Below, one piece after another: positions 30,981 to 41,333 of a stretch of DNA of 64,000 bases. Source of the stretch: Adiantum capillus-veneris (Eukaryota > Streptophyta > Polypodiopsida > Polypodiales > Pteridaceae); contig CM043963.1 in NCBI GenBank assembly GCA_014529385.2, forward strand, positions 3,415,001-3,479,000. Direction: 5' to 3'. How positions within the stretch are numbered: the stretch's first letter is position 1; each line of letters begins with the position of its first letter. The notes below the pieces were generated by a model. That model worked only from the letters and a program-made list of their open reading frames with translations, made no database searches and was not told where the DNA came from. The translations under genes and the position numbers were made by a program.

Positions 30981-32350
30981 TCAAATCAGTGAAGAGCACA
31001 CCTGGATGCTTGCTCCAATTTGCTGTTGGTCCACTTGCACGACATCCTTCAGAGAATCTGCAAACTTCTCCTTCAACACCCTTTCAATCCCCATCTTCAT
31101 GGTGACAGTAGAGCTTGGACAAGTACCACAAGCACCTGGAACAAAGCAAACAAGTTATTATTCTTCTGCAACCACTACAACAACCTGCAAAAATAGAGAC
31201 TAAGGTATGTATACTTACATATGAACACACAGTCAAAATAAACATTGTAATGCACTGAAGCAAAGAAGATTTATATACCTTGAAGCCGGAGAGAAACAAT
31301 CCCATTATCCACAGACACAACTTCCACATTGCCACCATCAGAAATAAGATAGGGTCGGACATCATTTAAGACCATGTCTACATTCTCGACTGAAAGTTCA
31401 AAGGTATCCGCTGAATAAAGCCCATTGGCTACAGAGGACCCTTCCTTATTATTTCTCTCAAAGGGGCTGACTGGAGGTGCTTTGTCTTCCACTGCTTGCA
31501 GGACTTTTCCATTAACAGTCTCTCTGGTTTGGCCATCTATGACACCACTCCAATCATCTCCTTCAACCGCTTGCAAAAGCTTCAGCCGCCTTGTCTTTGC
31601 ATCATCGTCTTCTCCTTGAACATCATCACGCAAATTCTCCCCCATAGCTTTTCTCATCTTTAGCTTCTTTTCTTCATACTCAATTTTCTCAGTTTCTGAC
31701 ATCACAGCAGCCCCAATGCCACCCTCCCATAGATCTTTCTCAACAGAATTTCCGGGAGGTGGTGATTCGCACATGGAAATCCATTTCTGCCTCTCTTCTT
31801 CAAGCCGAATTCGTGTGATCATAGCGGAATCTGAGTAAGCCTTGACCCTAACAAAAGCACATGTCTCTCTACCAAACTTATGCACATGGGATCTGAGAGA
31901 AACAATGACATTCCTGGAGAAACCCACATATTGCAAAGCATGTTGATTGTTGTAGAGGGAAAAGACACCTGCAAACTTTAAGCCATCACGAGCAATAAGG
32001 TACTCATCAAGGGCTTCCACAGAGGTCCCATCATCAGTGACGGAGAGACAGGAAGCGTCTGAGGAGTGGACATCTGCATCCCCATCACCATACAGAAAAC
32101 CGTGCAAGCCCTTGTGACCCTCAGGTACATTCTTGTCAGAGACCACAGAAGATTGCGATTGCAATGCTTCTCTTTCTGAAACGGATGATCTTACTACCAC
32201 GCTGCAGTTCCCATGACTGCCGTAGCTGCTGCATTGCTGCCTTAAAGCATGATAGCTGAAGTCTCCATAGCCCCCCGCCTCAGAGAGAAAATGTGTGGGG
32301 AGCGATGGCGTCTGCTGTTGTAGCGGAAAGATGAAAATGTTAGACATCAT
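30981..32350 (-). CDS. GIY-YIG-like/Nfu fusion, iron-sulfur cluster scaffold, two exons
   Basis: Exon 1 is 32350-31279 and exon 2 is 31135-30981. The 143-base intron has a GTATAT donor and a TTTGTTCCAG acceptor; joining gives 408 residues. Nfu proteins hold and deliver Fe-S clusters; plant NFU1-3 act in plastids. Residues about 1-75 are Ser/Gln-rich and could be a transit peptide. Residues about 125-200 resemble a GIY-YIG fold (GVF then YVGFS, SPPPGN), like the N-terminal domain of plastid glutaredoxin GRXS16. A charged, probably helical linker (about 205-300) follows. Residues about 316-400 are the Nfu domain (VLNDVRPYLISDGGNVEVV, then CGTC at 360-363, the cluster-binding CXXC, then VTMKMGIERVLKEKF). 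The second, degenerate Nfu-like repeat typical of plastid NFU1-3 is absent; a possible GT donor at 31001-31000 leaves room for further exons. The intron rules out bacterial contamination. Confidence 0.85.
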
Positions 32351-32756
32351 CTTTTCAAGAGCTTGCCATTTGAAAGTTGCATTTCCGTAGATATCATATA
32401 CAATCTATCCTCGTTTTGAGACGATATGCGATATGCGATACTTCGTGCGACCAATCAACATGCTTCCCTTATTAGGAGGGCTAAATCCACACAACATTAA
32501 ATGTGGGGTGGATCCACAGCTCACAAGTTCACACACAAAAATCAGTGCAATTGTAGCAGCACATCAAAACTCTCTAAATCCGGGCATATCATGTTGGGTC
32601 ACAATCAAGAATCATAAGAACAAGGAGAGATACATCATGTGCGTGCGGGTGAGGTGGTTAGCCCATGTGTCACAAAGCCTCTCTCTGAAAACCCAAGTCT
32701 AGTGAGCTCTTTAACAAATCGATATGAGGTGTGTGTCAAACACCAAAAGCTAGTCT
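32351..32756. other. 5' flank of the Nfu gene
   Basis: Upstream region of the minus-strand gene. A weak TATA-like TGTATATGATA lies near 32390-32402 on the minus strand. Nothing else is recognised. Confidence 0.3.
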
Positions 32757-33068
32757 CTCTATCGCAAGTTCAATACGATGATTTCATATAGCTATAGCAC
32801 ATCAAATGCAATGAAACTTACCACTTATGATATGCAGAATATCCTCATCATTTCCATGTGCTCGAAAATCATTTTTGACACTTGGACAAAATCGCGCATA
32901 AGATAAACAACATGTTTACCGCAAGCTCAAATGTTGATTTCATGGAGCTACAGTGCTCCAAATGCAACGAAACTTGCTACATAGGATGTGCAAAGTATCC
33001 TCATCACCTCCATGTGCTCAAAAGTCATTTCTGACACTTGCAAAAAAACACACATAAGATAAACATCC
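32757..33068. repeat. Diverged tandem duplication, about 155-bp unit
   Basis: Two diverged units, about 32757-32915 and 32916-33068, share CGCAAGTTCAA/CGCAAGCTCAA, TCCTCATCA, CCATGTGCTC and CATAAGATAAACA in the same order. They are non-coding. Confidence 0.65.
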
Positions 33069-34599
33069 TATTTTAGATCCATCGATTTCGGCATCCGAAG
33101 CACTCTATGGCTTCCTTTAGACGGACATGAATAAAACCACAACTTCATCGTAAGAAACTTAGGTAGAAAGAGAGAGCTTTCACGTGAGAGTGTGTTCATT
33201 TGCTCGGATCTGCAATGCAACACCACACGGAGGAGGCACGAAATATTGAAACAATAGAGAGATCACAGGACTTAACTGCACCATACGCTCACTTTCATTA
33301 TCCAAAACTTATCAAACCCTTACAAAAGGTTGCTTTTATACCTTAGCCATAAGGTTTACAATGTGCAATGTCCGGGCGCCCAAGACCTTTGAGGCTCCAC
33401 AAACTATATTTGGAAGATAAGCATGCTAATTGACATATTCTCTACAACTTGAAACTATCATTGAACCCATAACATGTTACAATTATCACAATGGCTAAAT
33501 AAATCGAGAGATTATAATACATGGCCATTTGGGAAAAATGTAAAAATCATGTAGCTCCAATTTTCACTACTTCTTCTATTTATCTTCGATGTGCATTCAT
33601 AAGGCTTCAATCATTAGCAGCTCCTGTTAACTAATGTCGGCCTAGTTAACTTTTCCCCCTTTCGATTTTAATGCACGTCGTTGGGCACTGTTGAGAAGTG
33701 TCAAGGGAGGCTGTGGAAGGTTTTTGATTGGTTGTTGATGGGTTGCTTGTCTTCATTGGTCAATGAATTTATTAATAGGATTCATTTTGTTGTAGCATTT
33801 TCATTGGTTTGAATTTGTCTCTAATATAAGAGATAATGTCACATTTGTCCGTTGTAGCAGCATAATGACGAGGCTGCTGTTTATTTATGAAGAGTATGTA
33901 CAAGAGAAGTAGAATGATGAGGATATAAATTATGGTATAATACATGGATGACCAAAGATAAAAAACCCAATGGAAAAAACGTGCCTTTGGGATACGCGCA
34001 TTATTGGAGTACTTATTAGCATGGAAAATCTTATTAAAGTACTGAAATGATTATTTGCTGATAGATATGGAAATAAGAGGGCAACAAATATAGGTAGCAT
34101 GATGGAACATTGGTTTGCCTATTGTAGTCCACTCAAGGTGCATAGGTGGAAGCAAAAAAGAGTGTCTAATGTATATATCCAATGATGGGACATCCTATAT
34201 GCATACACAAAAATGCATGGAAAACAATATGATGTGCAAGAAAGATTTTTTAAAGGGGTTCTTCAGAAAGAGGGTGTAGCTATAAAAGCATATGATGTAG
34301 CTTTAAAGCTGGCACTCCTTTAGGAAGGGTTTTCGTTGTTGAGGGTATGTGCTCTCATCTTTCTATGCACTATGCATGAGTGTTGGACTCTACATCGCTC
34401 CACCATGATTAAGTTAATAGACTTTGAATCTTATGCTCCTCTCATCCAGCATGAGAGACATGACTTACATATGCTCAACTCTTCCAGCTTGACCGCAAGC
34501 CTAATAACTATGAATCTTAGCACAGAGTTTAATCTGACTTGAAGCTTTGGGACTAACGCTTTGCTCATTTTTTGGTTCAGTAGCCCGATTCTGACTATG
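33069..34599. other. Non-coding stretch, possible element debris
   Basis: No gene is supported. Around 33930-34330 a plus-strand reading has scattered short open stretches (for example NKRATNIGSMMEHWFAYC) broken by stops, possibly relics of a transposon protein. I cannot assign it. Confidence 0.3.
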
Positions 34600-34923
34600 C
34601 CAAAGAGTGTTTTTTGCACCTTGGCGACTTGACTTTTTACATTCTTGAGCTTACTACAAACATCTCCTCATGTAAAAGTAAGCTTGAATCCTCAAAAAGA
34701 GGATTATTGAAGGATCAAGTTGGCATTGAAGGTTTCTTTTGCCATACCTGTTTTTTCTTTTGCCATACCTGTTTTTTCTTAGAATTTGTAGCTGTGTTGG
34801 TTGAGTTGTCCTTCTTTGAGGGTGAAGACTCCATTGTTTGCTTGGTTGTCCAGTTAGGCATGTTGTTGTAAGGAGTCTTTGATGTTGATGTAGCCCTTGG
34901 TTGATTGTCTTCATCTGACTTTT

Positions 34924-35061
34924 GCCTCAAAGCATTGGAAGATTTAGGAATCTATATCTCTCCATTACCTTTGTTACTCCTTTGTTGACTTTGCCTCAAA
35001 GCATTGGAAGATTTAGGAATCCATATCTCTCCATTACCTTTGTTACTCCTTTGTTGACTTT
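34924..35061. repeat. 69-bp tandem duplication
   Basis: Two almost identical units starting at 34924 and 34993 (GCCTCAAAGCATTGGAAG onward). Confidence 0.85.
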
Positions 35062-36466
35062 GCTTAGCTCTAGTTCTTGTTGATCTCTTATATCTTCATG
35101 TACTTTTGGTGTAATTGCAGTTGGTCTTTGGTTGACTGGCTGCCAAATATTCATGTACCCTTTGTAGAACCTTTGTGCAAGAGGACGATTCTTTGAAATC
35201 CATCTCTGTTTTGTATCCTCTTGAGAGTTGTGGTATACTTGAGTAGCATTTGATGCCATTTTGTTGTAGACTTGCTTCTTAGGTATCCTAAGATGATGTT
35301 GAGGTTGGTACCTAGTGGGCCTTCTTTCTTAGGAGGATCTTGAATGTACTTCATATGCCCTGAGTTCGGTTTTGGTACCCATATCTGTATGTTACCTCTA
35401 TAATACTCCTGTTATTTTAAGCTCCATCGTGATGATATCCATCCCATGTGTTTGTCTTTCTGTGTTGATCTTTCGTCTTCAATCCACACTAGATCATTGA
35501 CTTTTACTAACTTAGTCGGAAAAAACACTTTCTTGACTTTCGTTTTCTTTCTTGAGTACTTGGGCTAAAATATCTTTACTTTTCTAGGTGATTCCCTAGA
35601 GGTTTTGTTTGGGACAACAAGTGACTCAAACTTTTGAAATAGCCTGACTTGCTTGAAGAAGCTGATCCATGAGGGTTCTTTGATGTAGAGGCATATGTTT
35701 TCACACCTTTTGTGCTAGTCAGTGGAAGGTCCACTTGAGCTTCACCTTTGTCTGCAAGATTTGTCATTGATTTTTGCGACTTCTGCAACTCTAAATCTAG
35801 CATTAATGGTATATGTAATTGTTGCTTGCTACCATTTGGAAAGTAGAGCAATAACAATGTTTCTTCTTTGTATGCTTTGTGTTGGTCTAACCACTGATGT
35901 CCAAGGATGACATCTGCAAGCATGTCTTTTGAAGACTTTACTTGAAACTTTACCTGCTTTTTTTCGGGGCGTCCACTAGGAAATATGTAAGATAGCACGT
36001 GTGAACAAAAAAAGGGATTTATTATTTGGTACATTTACGAAAAAATGTACTTACATAAAGGGTTTTTTAATTGAGAAAGTGAAAATTTTCATACATAAGG
36101 GCTAGTTTTTTTTTCAAAAATGCATACATAAGGGGTATAATACTTAAAAATACACAGGTAAAAGATTATTTAAATACCTCTTGTTTGCAAGTGCTATATG
36201 CAATTTTTCCAGAGTGGACTCCCCGGGTGCTTTTCATGCTTTTGGATGCTAAGAATAACAACCATTTCTTCTTGACTTGCAGCCTTCCCTTGCATTGTTT
36301 TACTGTCCTCTTTCCCTAGAGTGATCTCGAGTATTCTTTGTGTATTCTCTGAAATCCTATTGCACTTTACTTCTTTATCCAATAGAGCATTGCATCTAAC
36401 ACTTGCTCCATTTGCACTGTTGAGGACTAGAGCTATTCTCCTTGGTGGTTCTATTGAAGATCTATG

Positions 36467-36692
36467 TCCTACTTTTTCCACTCATCTTGATCTACCTAGG
36501 TCTCTATGGAAGGTGGTTTGAGACTTTGTTTTCCACTAAGACTTCTATTTGTTGATCAACCGACAATGTATGGATATTTGTCCTACTTTTTCCATAGTCT
36601 CATCTTGATCTACCTAGGTCTCTATGGAAGGTGGTTTGAAACTTTGTTTTCCACTAAGACTTCTATTTGTTGATTCAACTGACAATGTCTAG
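36467..36692. repeat. 113-bp tandem duplication
   Basis: Units start at 36467 and 36580 with GTCCTACTTTTTCCA and run in parallel through TTCTATTTGTTGAT. A few substitutions and small indels separate them. Confidence 0.8.
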
Positions 36693-36796
36693 ATCTTTGG
36701 ACATCCTATTGCTTCTTGGTTGTTTGCATCATGTTTCTTCTTTACTTATTGTCTTGATGCCATTCTCTGCTCAATAGCTTTCATGGCTTTTGTTTG

Positions 36797-37396
36797 TTAT
36801 GTTTGATATGCACCTGCTTTTGCCTGATGTACTCTAAGCTCTTCTAAAGTTCTGTTGTGTGGAGAGGATTCATCTTCAATAAATGTTTCTTTGGCATCGG
36901 TCTCCATTTGAATTGTACTTGTGCTATCTTCCGCAGGTGACCAATCTTGGTCTTCATTCTTTGTTGTCTTTGAAGACTGCATCTTGTTTGCATTTTGCAT
37001 CTCTAAAACCTTCTGGGCCATTGGCATTCCCAATATGATGTTATCTGTTATATTCTTTTGATGTGATCATATGGAACTGGGCTATGATGGTTTCTGCACT
37101 TATCTATGCTTTGTTTGCAGATGATACAACCTGTAACCTTTGCTTTCATCACTATAACCAACAAAAATGCATTTGACAGCCTTATCATCCATTTTTTTGT
37201 GCTACGTTTGTGGCACCAAAGTATAAGCCAAACAACCAACAACGCGCATGTTCTCAATAGAAGGCTTTCTACCATTCCATGCTTCATAAGGAGTCATAGA
37301 CTGTAAATCTTTTGGAGGACACTTGTTAAGTACATAAGTGGCACACATTATAGCCTCAAGCCAAAACGAATGTGGTAAATCTTGACTTTTGACCAT
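36797..37396 (-). pseudogene. Copia integrase C-terminal end and linker to RT
   Basis: Reads LPHSFWLEAIMCATYVLNKCP, TPYEAWNGRKPS, then VVGCLAYTLVP and, after a stop, KKMDDKAVKCIFVGYSDES. These are the standard end of copia integrase and the linker before RT. The acidic stretch (WSPAEDSTSTIQMETDAKE) at 37033-36797 fits the variable linker. No RT follows. Confidence 0.75.
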
Positions 37397-37399
37397 ACA

Positions 37400-37891
37400 T
37401 CATGCCATTTCCATAAGAAACCTATTTTTCCTCTCAGCAACACCATTTTGTTGAGGTGTATGCGGCATCGTACATTGGTGTTTTATCCTACAACTAGCCA
37501 GAAATGCATTAAATAAATGAGACATATACTCCCCTCCTTGATCGGAATGGAGGGTGCCCATAGTACATTTCGAGACATTTTCAACCATAGCCAAAAATTG
37601 CTTGAACACTTCGGACTTCGCCTTAAGCGGATACACCCATGCATGCATGGAGTAATCATCAATGAAAGTCATGAAGTAAAGGTATTTGGCCAAGGACAAA
37701 GTTTGCATGGGGGGGCCATAAACATCACTATGCAAAAGTTGCAACCTACAAGTAGCTCTAACTGAGCCATCCTTTGGAAACTTCGAACGCTGCATCTTAC
37801 ACAAAATATAGCCTTCACAAACATATTGCTTCAAAAAGTGGCAAAGAAGAAACCATATGAGATTTGTGCAAACGCAGTAAACTGGCAACAT
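37400..37891 (-). pseudogene. Copia integrase catalytic core
   Basis: Contains LLHSDVYGP, FIDDYSMHAWVYPLK, LHSDQGGEYMSHLF and PQQNGVAERKNR, the conserved copia integrase core with its acidic residues. It inserts element cDNA into the genome. The GAG-pre-integrase region lies in the adjoining frame to the right, so at least one frameshift separates it from protease. Confidence 0.85.
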
Positions 37892-38797
37892 TCAGATGCC
37901 CAAAACATGCATGCCAAAGTTTTGCATATGAAACGGTCTTCGAATCCACACTAGCATTTGCAAAATTATGCCCACACTTGTCATACAAAGTGATCTTATA
38001 CAACCCATGGCATAAAATGCCTGATGCAACAAGTTCATCACCAAAATTGAGATCATGTAATGTACATATGTCATCCACAAATTTGACTGCAAGACCAAGT
38101 CTAGCAAGTGCAGATATAGACAAAAGATTCTTCTTGATCCCATGTACATAAATGCATCAACAAGTGTGAAAGAACTGCCACTAGCAGCAGTTAACACAAT
38201 CTTTCCAACTCCCTTGATCGGATAAGAGGCATTCCTGGCACAAGTGACTAAATTCCCATGAGGGACATCCTCAAGAGAGGTAAACAAGTTACGATGAGAG
38301 GTAATGTGCTTTGTAGCACCACTGTCAAAGTACCACACATGAGCATCTACAACAACAAACATACATGCATCATGGGCAAAAGGATCATAAGTGCACTCTA
38401 CACTAAAAGCCCATTCTACATCAACATCAGCATCACAATCTCCTTTCATAGAAGACTCAACAATAGCTACATTTGTAATTAAACCAACCTCTTTCTTCTT
38501 AGCCTCTTTTGCCTTCAAGTTAGGACACTGCTTGATCAAGTGATCATTAGCTTTACAATAATGGCAATTCATCTTCTTTTTGCCCTTTTCACTAGAATTC
38601 CTAGACAAATTGGTGCCAGCAGAAGAACCATGAGAAGTGGCTACATTGCAGTTACCACCTTTTCTTTGAGCAGCATTAAAGGCATGTTTAACTACATGCT
38701 GTTTAGCCTTGTTTTTTCTTGGAAAGTGACTCTTGCAACAACAATGTGCATAATTCATAAAAAAACTTATAGATTTCCTTGGGTCATAAGTCTCCAA
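37892..38797 (-). pseudogene. Copia gag C-terminus, protease and pre-integrase region
   Basis: Zinc knuckle CHYCKANDHLIKQC (about residues 78-91), Lys-rich linker, then aspartic protease with WYFDSGATKHIT and GVGKIVL. The reading frame runs into a changed frame near the end (FMYMGSRRIF), so the pre-integrase block is read at 38123-37815 instead (LWHACFGHLNVASL). Confidence 0.85.
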
Positions 38798-38860
38798 GTA
38801 CTAACAAAAATCTGGTAAGAATCTGGCAAAGCATCAAGATCAGTCTGCACAGGGGAACTT

Positions 38861-39375
38861 TCAGAAATGATTGCTTGCAAAAATAAGCTGCTTATTGATA
38901 TCCTTGACACCAGCAAGGAAACTGTCCATCTCATCTTCCTCGTGCAGAATTTTTGACTCCAGCTCTTTACACAACAATGCAATTTTAGCCTCATTGTGGC
39001 TTGCATAAAGACCAGCCAAAATATCCCAAGCTTGTTTTGCAGATTGTGTTGAACTAATATGAGGAGTATTAGTGTGCTTCACAGACAACGCAATCAATGC
39101 ACGAGCTTGTGCATCTTTTACATCACAACGAGCTTTCTCAGCCATAGGCACAAAAACTCTGGGCAGCAGCAATCCTGCCACCAAAACCTACAACATTCTC
39201 AACATTGCCTACATCCTCAAAACTAGGATGTACACCAATGTCGTACACAATATTCCAATTGCCCTTTGACACAAGAACATTTTTGCATCATATAAAACCA
39301 CATAGGGTAATTCTACCCATCCAATCTATCCTCAATAGCAAACATCTTGAACACATCTGTGTTGTTGTCAGCCAT
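38861..39375 (-). pseudogene. Copia gag N-terminal part
   Basis: Gag begins near 39375 (MADNNTDVFKMF, IEDRLDG, then a stop) and continues at 39184-38861 with KARCDVKDAQARALIALSV, AKQAWDILAGLY and ELESKILHEEDEMDSFLAG, the typical UBN2/gag_pre-type copia gag. Stops and a frameshift interrupt it. Confidence 0.8.
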
Positions 39376-39738
39376 GGAAAATGTTGCACCCGATGTAAAA
39401 ACTGCCTGAAAAGAGGAGAAACAAACCGAGAACAACACATGCTATATAACACAAACCGTAGAAGATTGTAAGGGACATATTATTCAAAAAATGGCACTGT
39501 CAAAAAATGGCACTGACAAAAAATTTGCAAAAAATGACAAAATAGCATGTGCAGTACTGGTCGTAGAGAAAACGGAGGCCGAAATGAGTCCGAATCAAAA
39601 ATCTGAGGAGACCGTGCTCTTTGAGCTCACCCAAATTATTTTTTGACCTGCTGACACTCGCCAAAGCTCACAGAAAATAGAGAAAGTGAACATGCGTGTG
39701 CTGGAGCTGCTAGCGACTAAGCCCGAGAGGATGCAAGG
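39376..39738 (-). other. Copia leader
   Basis: Untranslated leader between PBS and gag. There is no coding signal. Confidence 0.5.
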
Positions 39739-39751
39739 TGCTTTGATACCA
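39739..39751 (-). other. Primer binding site, tRNA-iMet type (copia)
   Basis: On the minus strand TGGTATCAAAGCA, two bases after the LTR end; a common copia variant of the initiator-Met site. Confidence 0.75.
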
Positions 39752-39753
39752 AT

Positions 39754-39981
39754 TGTTGGAATTAGGGTTGTAGGAAGACACACATAGCTTGGAGAAGACA
39801 AAGGAAGCTCAAGACACACAACAGAGAGTGTATTACTTAGTGTGCAATGGAAAGATAGATAGCCCTAGAGTGATGGACCTATATATAATACACGGGGGGG
39901 AAAACCTCCTAGTGAGGGAAAAATTCCCCCGGTGGTCCTAAGTGTGTTCACACACATCACTACCACATGTATATGGCAACA
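39754..39981 (-). repeat. Copia 5' LTR (228 bp)
   Basis: On the plus strand it runs TGTTGGAATTAG to GGCAACA. It is closely similar to 62701-62927. It contains a TATATATAATAC box near 39880-39892. Confidence 0.88.
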
Positions 39982-40103
39982 ACAACAACAACACACACAC
40001 ACACCAATAGTTGCGAGCACGATGAACCTACAAAGTACATAAAACTACATGCTACAAGGAATAAATCAACAGATCTACATACTTGATGAATCACATGTGC
40101 ACC

Positions 40104-40180
<77 letters not shown>
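40104..40180. repeat. Compound (AT)n(GA)n microsatellite
   Basis: About nine AT units (40104-40122) followed by about 29 GA units (40123-40180). Confidence 0.95.
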
Positions 40181-40181
<1 letters not shown>

Positions 40182-40182
<1 letters not shown>

Positions 40183-40780
40183 AAAGAAGAGAACGTGCAA
40201 GTGCACCTCCTAGAACAAAGTGCTACACAAGCACAAAGAGAAGAGGGGTGAAATGAGAAAACAAGAACACAGACACTGGTTGCAATCTCTCCCCGTGCAA
40301 GAGTGAGCATTTTCCTCTTGTAGGTATTTACTTAAAGATTTCTTGAATGCTCAAAATGATTACAAACTGTCCGTCCAAACATAAGCTGACCATAGCTCAT
40401 AAAGAGCTCTTTAAGAATACAATATCAATAAACTTGGTATCCTTTTGCATATTCCATAAACGAGTCTTGATTTGTCATTTGTCACCTGTAATAAATATAA
40501 ATTCATCATTTTCATTTACCGTTAGAAACTTTCCTTAGTTTCTATGTTATTAATCTGCAAATCATGCTTGTAAAAAACAATGGTTAAAATTATGTGTCAA
40601 AAATATCATGTATATTTTTTTAAAGAAAACTTGTAAACTTAAACAAACAAATTTTCTTATGTGTGCTATCATCCACGTACTCCATATTCTTGTGTCACAT
40701 ACCATGAGTTTAGGCAATCGTTCAACAATCAATTACCATTAATTTCAAGTTCAATTTCATAAACACCGTTGACATCAAAT
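40182..40780. other. Non-coding stretch left of element 4
   Basis: AT-rich, no ORF of note. It ends with CAAAT (40776-40780), the left target duplication of element 4. Confidence 0.45.
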
Positions 40781-41261
40781 TATAGACGGCTGAGACATTT
40801 TCACTAAGTGGGAACGTTCTCTTATGAGACGGGTAGTGAATTAGTCAGTAATTACTACGATAATTACCATGGTAAACCCAAGGTATCTAAATAGGGCCCA
40901 TTACATTGTAATCGGGTTGGCATTTGGGTTAGCATTTTGGCGGCATTTGTACTTGGGTTATCAATCATTGGCAGTTGTTGTCGGTTGTACTCTATCTGTA
41001 AATCATATCATACTCACTGTAATCTTTCATTTGTAATTCCAATCATGACAGATATTCTAGTTACACTTACTCTGTATGCAGTACTCTGAATCTGAATCTG
41101 AATATGATTCTTAGAACATAGTATGGTTCTTATTCCAATATATAAATTCCAGTTCAGTTTCTGATTCTCTGTCCAGTCTACTGTTTGAACTAATACATCA
41201 CCAGTAGCTCAAATCTTCTAACACTGGAATTAGCTATCTCAAGAGATCGGCTCCAATTCTA
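40781..41261 (+). repeat. Element 4 5' LTR (481 bp)
   Basis: Same family as the right LTR. Its first dinucleotide is TA where the right copy has TG, and it ends TA where the right ends CA, both single transitions from the canonical ends. A TGG at 41265 just after it may start the PBS; I could not name the tRNA. Confidence 0.9.
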
Positions 41262-41333
41262 TTTTGGCAATCACGGTGGCTCGAGCTGAAGCTCGTTGAC
41301 TGAAATACTCCTCCCAGTTGGAAGCTTTCAGCA

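Larger units (their letters stand above)
34600..36700 (-). pseudogene. Unassigned retroelement relic with protease-like block
   Basis: Minus-strand open stretches broken by stops. At 36034-35576 a block reading KKQVKFQVK, MLADVILGHQWLDQHKAY, then LLLYFPNGSKQQLHIPLML resembles a retroelement aspartic protease of ILGxxWL type. Further on (35354-34996) tryptophan-centred motifs recur (IWVPK, RWISK, IWQPV). Tandem duplications occur within it: 69-bp units at 34924-35061, a 22-bp pair near 34736-34778, and 113-bp units at 36467-36700. It may belong to a different element from the copia relic next to it. Confidence 0.4.
36797..39981 (-). mobile_element. Ty1/copia relic: 5' LTR, gag, protease, integrase; RT missing
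   Basis: In minus orientation: LTR (39981-39754), PBS (39751-39739), gag from about 39375, zinc knuckle, protease, integrase, and the post-integrase linker to about 36797. RT, RNase H and the 3' LTR are not found; the next sequence to the left is an unrelated-looking relic. The LTR is the same family as that at 62701-62927. Confidence 0.8.

Noticed and set aside
30981-32350. Bacterial contamination as the source of the NifU-like gene
   Set aside because: A spliceosomal intron interrupts the Nfu domain exactly in frame, and the locus lies among plant retroelements.
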